Shown piece by piece: positions 1 to 5,951 of a stretch of 8,194 bases of DNA (positions are counted from its first letter, which is position 1; each line of letters opens with the position of its first letter). The DNA comes from Acidobacteriaceae bacterium (GTDB lineage: Bacteria > Acidobacteriota > Terriglobia > Terriglobales > Acidobacteriaceae). The stretch covers positions 1 to 8,194 of the forward strand of contig JAUTWY010000507.1 of assembly GCA_030838305.1 (NCBI GenBank), written 5' to 3'. The notes below the pieces were generated by a model. It was not told the origin of the DNA. It did not search any database and worked only from the letters and a program-made list of their open reading frames with translations. Both the position numbers and the translations under genes were made by a program.

Positions 1-126
1 CTCCAGTTGAGCGGTGAGGATCTGCTTTTTCCGGTGGTTCTTTAGCCGGTTTAAGCGTTCCTCCAACGCCTTTTGGATTGCAGTGGTCAAAGATTCACCG
101 GTCCTAGCAGAGATCTCCCTAGCCAG
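1..126 (-). pseudogene. VapB-type (Rv0623-like) antitoxin fragment, N-terminus missing, runs off window
   Basis: Reading the minus strand in the frame of codons 124-126 down to 1-3 gives an uninterrupted stretch beginning LAREISARTGESLTTAIQKA and continuing LEERLNRLKNHRKKQ to the window edge. The LARE...TGESLT-AI-KALEERL pattern is typical of the Rv0623/PSK-type VapB antitoxins, which pair with PIN-domain VapC toxins. These proteins normally start about a dozen residues earlier with an M-AL-I-(D/N)P segment forming the DNA-binding strand. Here that segment is absent: upstream codons read RGRFLAPF, then continue to a TGA at 172-174 without any ATG, GTG or TTG. I therefore call it a 5'-truncated remnant. 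A rare CTG start (codon 136-138 or 124-126) cannot be excluded. The C-terminal end, and any VapC partner, would lie left of the window. I am confident in the family resemblance, less so in its being non-functional. Confidence 0.6.
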
Positions 127-149
127 AAATGGGGCCAGGAACCGGCCCC
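125..149 (-). terminator. Hairpin after the phosphoesterase gene, possible intrinsic terminator
   Basis: Six-bp GC arms (GGGGCC at 131-136, GGCCCC at 144-149) enclose a 7-nt loop. On the minus strand the stem is followed by ATTTCT, a short imperfect U-tract. It lies about 34 bp past the stop of the minus-strand phosphoesterase and abuts the antitoxin-like remnant. The stem is good but the U-tract is weak, so termination is plausible rather than certain. Confidence 0.4.
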
Positions 150-182
150 GTCTAGCTTTCCTCTGATTGCATCAGCCTAAGA

Positions 183-1436
183 CTAATTGCGTTCTCCAAA
201 CAGATCCGACATGGTGTTGGTGGTGGCGTCGCAGGCGTGATTAAGGCAGGGCAGCTTGAGGCCGCCTTCGATGGTGCGAAGCAGGGAGAAATGATTGTAG
301 AATGTGCCACTCTGCAGCTTGTGTGCGCCGTAGTTGGTGTCCACGATGGCGACCACCTGATTGACGATGGGCTGAACCGAATAGTCGTTTTCATCCCAGA
401 TTACGACGATGGCGTTATGACCTTCCTTCCACGCCCTGGAGCCGTGAATCGCGGTCACGATCTTCTGCACCACCTGATCTCCCAAAATGATTAGAGCTGG
501 GTTCAGGCCGGCCTGGGTGCCATTGCTGACCGGGTCGAAGTTGCAGAAGGCAGTGCTGTTGCCGCGTCCGTGCTGATCGTTGCACTGATTGGGCACGATG
601 AGAGAGAAGTCGGGGACTTTCCCTGAGCCCAGATCGCTCCACAGCCCGCGCATACCGTCGAAGCCAGACATATTCGCGTAGCTGGCGAGAGGATTTGTGC
701 CCTGCTGCACGCTCTGAAAGTAAACGAAAGGATTGTGCTTGGCGGCGTAGAGCGAAACGATGTTGGCTGCGGTCAGTGGCGGCGTCAGTTGCGGATTGAT
801 CTGGCTGAAATCGGTGTTGTTGGTGAAGTTGCCGTCGCTGAAATCCACCAGATCCGGACCAGTCATGGGGAGATTTTCCTGGTAAGTCTTCCAGCTTTTT
901 CCGGCGGCGGCAAGTTGGTCGGCAATGGTGATGCCCAGGGTGCTGGTGGCGGCCGCGTACGAACGCGTGCCATCGATGTTGACTTCGCAAGGCGGACCTG
1001 AAACTTCGTTGGTGCAGTCAAGCGCCGGAATTGCGGCATCGGTGCCGCTGCCCGAAATCGGACAAATGGCGAGACTGGACGGGTTGTCGGTGTTAGGCAC
1101 TCCCGAGACCAGGTTGGTGGTGCAGGAGGCATTATGCCAGTCGGGCGAATTGTCACTCAGCACTCCGAAATTCGAGCCACCGACGATCTCGAGGTAATTA
1201 GTGAGGCTGGGATGGGCGATCGCAAAGTAGTTGGTCGCAAGATTTGCTTGTTGCGCATATTGGTTGATGAATGGGGCGTTGGGATTATTGAGAATCTCGT
1301 TAAAACCGTGGTTCTCCATCACTAGGACAAAAACATGGTCCAGGGGATGGACACCTTTCGGCACAGGGCCCTCTTGCGCGAGTGCCGCAGCTGTCAGTGC
1401 GAATACCAATGGAATCATTAACGCTCTTATCTTCAT
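183..1436 (-). CDS. Secreted phosphoesterase, phospholipase C/acid phosphatase family
   Basis: This 417-residue protein has a clear Sec signal peptide: MKIR, a hydrophobic stretch to about residue 20, and an ALA|Q cleavage site. It is probably exported to the periplasm or beyond. The mature part matches the bacterial phosphoesterase family (PF04185; alkaline-phosphatase-like fold, two-metal phosphate ester hydrolysis). Visible motifs are VMENHGFNEI (39-48), HPSLTNYLEIVGG (75-87), SWKTYQENLP (181-190), VPNQCNDQHG (281-290), VVIWDENDYS (344-353) and GTFYNHFSLLRTIEGG (377-392). The ENH, D/H and WDEND elements are where family members bind metal and phosphate. Eight cysteines (105, 125, 141, 150, 285, 298, 397, 402) could form disulfides. 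The start has GAAGGAG at 1447-1453, 10 nt upstream, and gives the complete signal peptide. The substrate (phospholipid, monoester or other) cannot be read from sequence. It stands alone, divergent from ruvB. Confidence 0.88.
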   Translation of the reverse strand: MKIRALMIPLVFALTAAALAQEGPVPKGVHPLDHVFVLVMENHGFNEILNNPNAPFINQYAQQANLATNYFAIAHPSLTNYLEIVGGSNFGVLSDNSPDWHNASCTTNLVSGVPNTDNPSSLAICPISGSGTDAAIPALDCTNEVSGPPCEVNIDGTRSYAAATSTLGITIADQLAAAGKSWKTYQENLPMTGPDLVDFSDGNFTNNTDFSQINPQLTPPLTAANIVSLYAAKHNPFVYFQSVQQGTNPLASYANMSGFDGMRGLWSDLGSGKVPDFSLIVPNQCNDQHGRGNSTAFCNFDPVSNGTQAGLNPALIILGDQVVQKIVTAIHGSRAWKEGHNAIVVIWDENDYSVQPIVNQVVAIVDTNYGAHKLQSGTFYNHFSLLRTIEGGLKLPCLNHACDATTNTMSDLFGERN

Positions 1437-1653
1437 AAATTTGAGTCTCCTTCGACTGTTTTATAGCGCCGGCAGTTCGCCGAGATTGGCGAGCGGAACT
1501 TCATTCCTTAGGAAAGCTAGGGCTAAGGCGTTACTGCGATGTGACAGAAACGTTAACATTGGGTGAATTGTGGGCGGCTGTGCCATGCGCAAGGCTGTGC
1601 GTTTCGCGGCAGTAGCAGTAAGTGTCCGGGCCGCGTGGTAACATCCGGTGAGA
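1437..1653. other. Divergent intergenic region between phosphoesterase and ruvB
   Basis: This 217-bp region separates two divergent starts and should hold promoters in both directions. On the plus strand the only candidate I see for ruvB is GTGACA (1541-1546), 17 bp, then TGAATT (1564-1569): a good -35 with a poor -10. A GGCTGTGC octamer is repeated at 1576-1583 and 1593-1600, with no evident role. I see no small gene or RNA here. Confidence 0.4.
1460..1465 (-). promoter_or_regulatory. Candidate -10 box for the phosphoesterase gene
   Basis: The minus strand reads TATAAA here, seven bases upstream of the strong GAAGGAG ribosome-binding site (1447-1453). The leader would be under 20 nt. The matching -35 position (about 1483-1488, CAATCT) is poor, so the assignment rests on the -10 and its location. 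Confidence 0.35.
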
Positions 1654-2703
1654 ATGGCGGCGAAGAACATTCCCAACCTGAACTACAGTCCCGAGCGGCT
1701 GGTTTCTGCCGCGCCGGTGGAGGACGATTCCTCGTTCGAGCTGAAGCTGCGCCCGCAGCGGCTGGGCGAGTTCATCGGGCAAACCAAAGTAAGAGAGAAT
1801 CTGGCGGTTGCGATTGAGGCCGCCCGCTCGCGCGGCGAGGCTATGGATCACGTGCTGCTGTACGGGCCTCCTGGGCTGGGGAAGACAACGCTGGCAAACA
1901 TAATTGCCAATGAGTTGGAAGTCCATTTCCAGCCGACCGCGGCGCCGCTGCTCCAAATAAAAGGCGACCTTACAGCGATCATCACCAACATGCAGGACAA
2001 GCAAGTCCTGTTCATCGATGAGATTCACCGTTTGCAGCCGGTGCTGGAAGAGTTGCTGTACTCGGCGCTGGAAGATTACAAACTGGACATCATCATTGGA
2101 CAAGGACCCTCGGCGCGCACGCACACGCTGGAAGTGAAGCCGTTTACTTTTGTGGGCGCGACCACGCGGGCCGGACTGATTTCGGCGCCGCTGCGTTCAC
2201 GGTTTGGCATCGTGCTGAGGCTGGAATTTTACACTCCGGAAGAGCTGCGTGTGATCGTGGAGCGGTCGGCGGAGATTCTGGGAGTCGAGGTCGACGCGGC
2301 GGGAGCGACCGAGATTGCCAGCCGGTCGCGGGGGACGCCGCGCATCGCCAACCGCCTCTTGCGGCGCGTGCGCGATTATGCACAAGTACGCGGGGCGGGC
2401 AAGATCGATTTACCCACAGCGCAGGCGGCGCTACAGATGCTCGAAGTGGATCAATACGGGTTCGATGAAGTGGATCGCCGGCTACTGCTGACAATTATCG
2501 AAAAATATCAAGGTGGGCCCGTGGGCGTGAATACTCTAGCGGCGGTATTGGCCGAAGAGCCCGACGCGATTGAAGAAATCTACGAGCCCTTCCTGATGCA
2601 GATTGGATTCCTGAATCGCACTCCCCGCGGCCGGGTCGCAACCCAACTGGCCTACGATTATTTCAAAATCGTCCCCACCCGCAGGCAGAGTTCGCTGTTT
2701 TAA
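1654..2703 (+). CDS. ruvB: Holliday junction branch migration ATPase RuvB
   Basis: RuvB is the hexameric AAA+ motor that, with RuvA, drives branch migration of Holliday junctions before RuvC resolution; it acts in the cytoplasm. In the 349-residue product, the Walker A GPPGLGKTT lies at 71-79, Walker B LFIDEIH at about 119-125, and sensor 1 GATTRAG near 168-174. The SRFG arginine (R183, equivalent to the E. coli arginine finger R174) and SRGTPRIANRLLRRVRDYA (sensor 2, about 225-243) follow. The C-terminal winged-helix domain includes YQGGPVGVNTLA and NRTPRGRVAT. All catalytic residues are present. ATG 1654 was chosen because GGTGAG precedes it; GTG 1648 (two residues longer) is the alternative. 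After Walker A the usual TSGP is TAAP and the EKAGDL element is QIKGDL. ruvA and ruvC are not adjacent, so it appears monocistronic. Confidence 0.97.
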   Translation: MAAKNIPNLNYSPERLVSAAPVEDDSSFELKLRPQRLGEFIGQTKVRENLAVAIEAARSRGEAMDHVLLYGPPGLGKTTLANIIANELEVHFQPTAAPLLQIKGDLTAIITNMQDKQVLFIDEIHRLQPVLEELLYSALEDYKLDIIIGQGPSARTHTLEVKPFTFVGATTRAGLISAPLRSRFGIVLRLEFYTPEELRVIVERSAEILGVEVDAAGATEIASRSRGTPRIANRLLRRVRDYAQVRGAGKIDLPTAQAALQMLEVDQYGFDEVDRRLLLTIIEKYQGGPVGVNTLAAVLAEEPDAIEEIYEPFLMQIGFLNRTPRGRVATQLAYDYFKIVPTRRQSSLF

Positions 2704-2733
2704 TCGGCTGCTGGCAAGCTCCTGCCGATTTGT
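2702..2733 (+). terminator. Possible intrinsic terminator of ruvB
   Basis: AATCGGC (2702-2708) and GCCGATT (2724-2730) form a 7-bp stem overlapping the stop codon. A small inner GCT/AGC pairing lies within the 15-nt loop. The following bases (TGTG, after the TT of the stem) are a poor U-tract, so it may be only a 3'-end stabilising hairpin. Confidence 0.35.
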
Positions 2734-2870
2734 GCCGCAAATCACATCTCATCATAGACGCGTTCGGGAAACCTATAAACAACAGGTTCTTGTTTTGTGA
2801 GGCGGGGGAATGGTGTATCGTGCTCAGTTCCCCTGCTGGACTGTGAGCGGTGGGGGCGTGAGGGCATTTC

Positions 2871-5525
2871 TTGCGTTCGGCTCGAAGTTGCCATTGGTTA
2901 GCCAAAACACAACCTGGGCTGTTGCTCACAGGAGCAGTAACCCTGCATGGCGCCATCACCGTCATCCATGCGTGGGCAGCACCCGCATCCCAAGCCTCGC
3001 AGGACGCGGTTACCTCGCAAACGACCGCAGCCGGACAAAGTCCCCAGACTACTCCCCAGAATCCGCCCCCACCCCCCGAAGCAAATCCTGCACCGCCGGG
3101 ACAGAAACCTGAGCCTTCTCCGCAGAATCCCGCCCCTTCGGCCCAGTTGCCGGAGCCAGCCATTAAAGACCCTCAGGTAAAGCCTGCACCAAAGCCGGCA
3201 ATCCCGCCCCCCACTCTGACGATTCCGCGCCTAAGCCGGGCGCCTGCGCTGGATGACTTTCTGGGCATGCAGCCCGAGGGAGAAATCGCGCAGCAGATGG
3301 CGAAAGTCACCGGCTTTGTGCAACGCAATCCGCATGACGGAGAAAAAATCTCGGAGGAAACCGAAGCCTATCTCGGCTACGACCAAAAAAATCTGTACAT
3401 CGTGTTCGTGTGCTTCGACGATGCCAAGAAAGTGCGGGCGCGAATGTCGCGGCGGGAAGACATTTACGACGACGACCAGGTGGAGGTGATGCTTGATACT
3501 TTTCACGACCGGCGGCGCGCCTATGCCTTCCAGACCACGCCTCTCGGGGTGCAATGGGATGCGATCTGGAATGAGGCTTCCCGGGAAGAGGTCAATGGAA
3601 ATTTCGACACGTCATTCGACACGGTTTGGGATTCCAAGGGCAAAGTCACGAGCCGCGGCTTTGTGGTCTGGATGGCGATACCGTTCAAGAGCCTGCGCTT
3701 TGCTGCGACCAAAGATCAGCAGTGGGGAATCATTTTGTATCGCGGAATCTATCGCAAGACCGAAGACGCATTCTGGCCGCAGATTTCTTATAAAGTGGGC
3801 GGCAGGCTGGGGCAAGCAGCGACGCTTAATGGCCTTGAGGGAATCTCCCCGGGACGCAGCATCGAACTGATTCCTTATGGAGTGCTGCGCGGATTCCGTG
3901 CGCTCGATACTCGCGATTCAAGCAATCCATTTTTTCAGCATGCCACCACCCAGGGGCAACCTGGGATGGATGCGAAGTTTGTGATTCACGATCATTTTGT
4001 GCTCGATGTGACCGCGAATCCGGACTTCAGCCAGGTGGAATCGGAGGATCCGCAGATCACGGTGAACCAGCGCTTCGAAGTGTATTTTCCCGAGAAGCGT
4101 CCGTTTTTTCTGGAGAACGAAGATTACTTCCGCACTCCTCTGGATTTATTTTTCACCCGCAATATTCAGGACCCGTCCGCCGGAATCCGCCTGACGGGAA
4201 GAGAAGGCCCGTACTCAGTGGGCCTGATGTCGACTGATGACCGCGGCCCGGGCCAGGCGGTGGCCAGCTATTTTCCCCTCTCCAGCACGCGATCTTACTT
4301 CACGATCGCGCGGGTGAGTCGCGATATCTTCAAGCAATCCAGTGTTGGGGTCTTGTACACGGACTGGGAATGTCCAACGACTGGCGAGTTTAATCGGGTG
4401 GGCGGGCTGGACACGCGCTTGAAATTCAATGCTAACTGGAGTCTGGAGGGACAGGCTGTCGTAAGCTCCAGCAATCTGGCAGGCAATTTCTTTTCGCCCT
4501 CCTACGCAAGCAACAATTGCGAAACCAACTTGTTTCCCTTTGATTCGGGGAGTGCGGGAAAGGGCAACTACTACGGCGGCCCCGCCCAGAAGCTCGACCT
4601 GAAACGTGATGGCCTGCATTTTTCCTACGAAGGCATTTACGACGACATCAGCCCGGGCTTCGTGACCATGCCGGGGTTTGTAAACCGCGTCGATATCCGT
4701 GAGCTTTACCAGACGATCGACTACCGTTTCCGTCCGAAGAAAGGGTGGATCGTTGACTGGGGACCATCGCTGAATCAGCGTTACGTCTTCGATCACGAGG
4801 GCAATCGCCTGGATACGGATTACCAGCCTTACTTGGCAATCCAGGGACGAGGTCAGACGCTAATCTATTTGTTTCCTTATGAAGAGTTTAGGGAACGCCT
4901 GCGTCCGCAGGATTTCGCTTATCTTGGTTTAGCCGTCAGCCAGAACCAGGACTATCACGAACACCGCAGTGGAGCGTCGTTTCAAACCGGCTATTTCAGA
5001 AAGGCTACCGTTGGGGCCAGCTACTACTGGGGAGACGGAGTGAACTTCGTGCCGGCGGCGAACGCTCTGCCGCAAACTCTCTTATCCCGGTTGGATACGG
5101 GCACCGGGACGCTGACGTTTCGCCCCATCAAGCCGTTGAAGATTGAGAACACCTATCTTTTTGAACGCCTGCGGACGATCGGGACCAATAGCGGTATTTT
5201 CAACGACCACATCGTGCGCACCAAATGGAACTGGCAATTCACTCCACAACTGTCACTGCGCGTGATCCTGCAATACAACTCCTTGCTGGCGAATACTCCC
5301 GGCATGACGAATCTCAACACTCTTCTGCCAACGTCGCGGCAGTTCAATGCCGACTTTTTACTCACCTATCTGGTTCATCCGGGCACTGCGATTTATGTTG
5401 GCTACAACAGCGACCTTCAGAACTTGAGCGTGGCTCCGGGAGTGGGAGTCTTCCACACTGCGGAAGGCTACATCGACGACAGCCGGCAGTTCTTTGTGAA
5501 GGTCTCGTATCAGTTCCGCTTTTGA
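2871..5525 (+). CDS. Outer-membrane CBM9-like/DUF5916 beta-barrel protein
   Basis: This 884-residue protein begins at TTG 2871. That is the first usable start after an in-frame TGA at 2859-2861, and GAGG (2860-2863) sits 7 nt upstream. Residues 1-36 look like a signal peptide: basic start, hydrophobic core around 15-33, AWA|A cleavage. Residues 55-120 are a Pro/Ala/Gln-rich linker. From about 118 to 308 comes a CBM9-like beta-sandwich (APALDDF, EAYLGYDQKNLYIVFVCFD, DDQVEVMLDT, FVVWMAIPFKSLRF). The rest resembles the DUF5916 barrel, with TANPDFSQVESEDPQITVN at 381-399 and FPEKRPFFLENEDYF at 406-420. It ends in alternating aromatic strands and a final FRF, the C-terminal Phe recognised by the outer-membrane assembly machinery. 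Related proteins are found mainly in Bacteroidota and Acidobacteriota. The function is not established; ligand binding or uptake at the cell surface is inference. No TonB box or plug domain is seen. Confidence 0.82.
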   Translation: MRSARSCHWLAKTQPGLLLTGAVTLHGAITVIHAWAAPASQASQDAVTSQTTAAGQSPQTTPQNPPPPPEANPAPPGQKPEPSPQNPAPSAQLPEPAIKDPQVKPAPKPAIPPPTLTIPRLSRAPALDDFLGMQPEGEIAQQMAKVTGFVQRNPHDGEKISEETEAYLGYDQKNLYIVFVCFDDAKKVRARMSRREDIYDDDQVEVMLDTFHDRRRAYAFQTTPLGVQWDAIWNEASREEVNGNFDTSFDTVWDSKGKVTSRGFVVWMAIPFKSLRFAATKDQQWGIILYRGIYRKTEDAFWPQISYKVGGRLGQAATLNGLEGISPGRSIELIPYGVLRGFRALDTRDSSNPFFQHATTQGQPGMDAKFVIHDHFVLDVTANPDFSQVESEDPQITVNQRFEVYFPEKRPFFLENEDYFRTPLDLFFTRNIQDPSAGIRLTGREGPYSVGLMSTDDRGPGQAVASYFPLSSTRSYFTIARVSRDIFKQSSVGVLYTDWECPTTGEFNRVGGLDTRLKFNANWSLEGQAVVSSSNLAGNFFSPSYASNNCETNLFPFDSGSAGKGNYYGGPAQKLDLKRDGLHFSYEGIYDDISPGFVTMPGFVNRVDIRELYQTIDYRFRPKKGWIVDWGPSLNQRYVFDHEGNRLDTDYQPYLAIQGRGQTLIYLFPYEEFRERLRPQDFAYLGLAVSQNQDYHEHRSGASFQTGYFRKATVGASYYWGDGVNFVPAANALPQTLLSRLDTGTGTLTFRPIKPLKIENTYLFERLRTIGTNSGIFNDHIVRTKWNWQFTPQLSLRVILQYNSLLANTPGMTNLNTLLPTSRQFNADFLLTYLVHPGTAIYVGYNSDLQNLSVAPGVGVFHTAEGYIDDSRQFFVKVSYQFRF

Positions 5526-5544
5526 AGAAGCTGTCAACTGAAAG

Positions 5545-5568
5545 CCGATGGCTGCACCGATGGCTGCA
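5545..5568 (+). repeat. Perfect 12-bp tandem duplication
   Basis: CCGATGGCTGCA occurs twice head to tail (5545-5556, 5557-5568), followed by CC as if a third copy began. It lies 19 bp after the stop of the barrel gene and just upstream of the rpmE promoter candidate. Because the unit length is a multiple of three and the location non-coding, slippage duplication is the simplest explanation. Confidence 0.9.
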
Positions 5569-5571
5569 CCG

Positions 5572-5601
5572 TTGCTGAATCCCCGGGGCTTCCGGTAGAA
5601 T
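5572..5601 (+). promoter_or_regulatory. Candidate rpmE promoter with palindromic spacer
   Basis: TTGCTG (5572-5577), an 18-bp spacer and TAGAAT (5596-5601, five of six matches to TATAAT) precede rpmE, giving a leader of about 22 nt. The spacer contains GAATCCCCGGGGCTTC (5577-5592), an almost perfect palindrome centred between the two boxes. This could be an operator. The -10 is convincing, the -35 only half matched. Confidence 0.5.
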
Positions 5602-5630
5602 CTAAAGATTCGTATCGAGGTCTAACTCCT

Positions 5631-5870
5631 ATGAAAGCAGCCATTCATCCCGCTTATAACGAAATTCGCGTGCACTGCGCTTGTGGCAATGCCTTTGTTA
5701 CGCGCTCGACTCACAAGGGAGACATCAGCGTAGAAATCTGTTCCGCGTGCCACCCCTTCTTTACCGGGAAACAGAAGCTCATGGATACTGCCGGCCGTGT
5801 GGAGCGGTTCCGCCGCAAGTACGCCAAGAACGCTCCTGCTCCCGCCAAGCCTGAACTGGCGAAAAAGTAA
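5631..5870 (+). CDS. rpmE: 50S ribosomal protein L31, zinc-binding type
   Basis: The 79-residue product is bacterial L31, a small protein bridging the large and small ribosomal subunits at the central protuberance. It begins MKAAIHPAYNEI and carries all four zinc cysteines at the positions found in E. coli L31: C16, C18, C37 and C40. The signature CHPFFTGKQKLMDTAGRVERF (split as CHPFFTGKQ at 40-48 and GRVERF at 55-60) follows. It is therefore the C+ form rather than the zinc-independent paralogue. The last ~17 residues (KNAPAPAKPELAKK region) are a Lys/Ala/Pro-rich tail of the sort that varies between species. GAGG at 5617-5620 is the likely ribosome-binding site, with a rather long 10-nt spacer. 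It has its own promoter candidate upstream and an intrinsic terminator 28 bp downstream, so it is probably transcribed alone. Confidence 0.97.
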   Translation: MKAAIHPAYNEIRVHCACGNAFVTRSTHKGDISVEICSACHPFFTGKQKLMDTAGRVERFRRKYAKNAPAPAKPELAKK

Positions 5871-5897
5871 GTCGTACCTGGGCAATCCTGGGATTAG

Positions 5898-5927
5898 GCC
5901 CTCGCCTCGTGGCGAGGGCTTTTATTT
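5898..5927 (+). terminator. Intrinsic terminator of rpmE
   Basis: GCCCTCGCC (5898-5906) pairs perfectly with GGCGAGGGC (5911-5919) around a TCGT tetraloop, followed immediately by TTTTATTT. A 9-bp GC-rich stem plus a U-tract is a textbook Rho-independent terminator, and it isolates rpmE from the next gene. Confidence 0.92.
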
Positions 5928-5939
5928 CGTTGGGCCAAG

Positions 5940-5945
5940 TAGAAT
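5940..5945 (+). promoter_or_regulatory. Candidate -10 box for the dus gene, predicting a leaderless transcript
   Basis: TAGAAT, the same hexamer used before rpmE, ends 6 bases before the GTG at 5952. With standard spacing, transcription would start at or within a base or two of that GTG. The -35 position (about 5917-5922) overlaps the rpmE terminator and is a poor match. No good Shine-Dalgarno sequence precedes the GTG; only AGAAG at 5946-5950. Confidence 0.4.
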
Positions 5946-5951
5946 AGAAGC

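Noticed and set aside
415..990. 191-residue open frame on the minus strand inside the phosphoesterase gene
   Set aside because: It is out of frame with the gene, rich in Arg/His/Gln, and shows no recognisable motif; it is a shadow of the real coding frame.
1504..1514. TTCCT-T-AGGAA symmetry in the intergenic region before ruvB
   Set aside because: Only 5-bp arms with no positional link to a promoter; expected by chance.
2770..2795. AT-rich inverted repeats (AACCT/AGGTT and AAACAA/TTGTTT) upstream of the barrel gene
   Set aside because: The arms are short and mutually exclusive in a naturally AT-rich intergenic stretch; not strong enough to call an operator or terminator.
2810..3112. ATG at 2810 preceded by GAGGCGGGGGA, opening a 100-residue frame at the barrel gene's 5' end
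   Set aside because: The purine-rich run is only 1 nt from the ATG, the frame differs from the barrel gene, and the product has no signal peptide or known motif.
4215..4796. 193-residue open frame antisense to the barrel gene
   Set aside because: There are no motifs, and the overlapping 884-residue frame is clearly the coding one.
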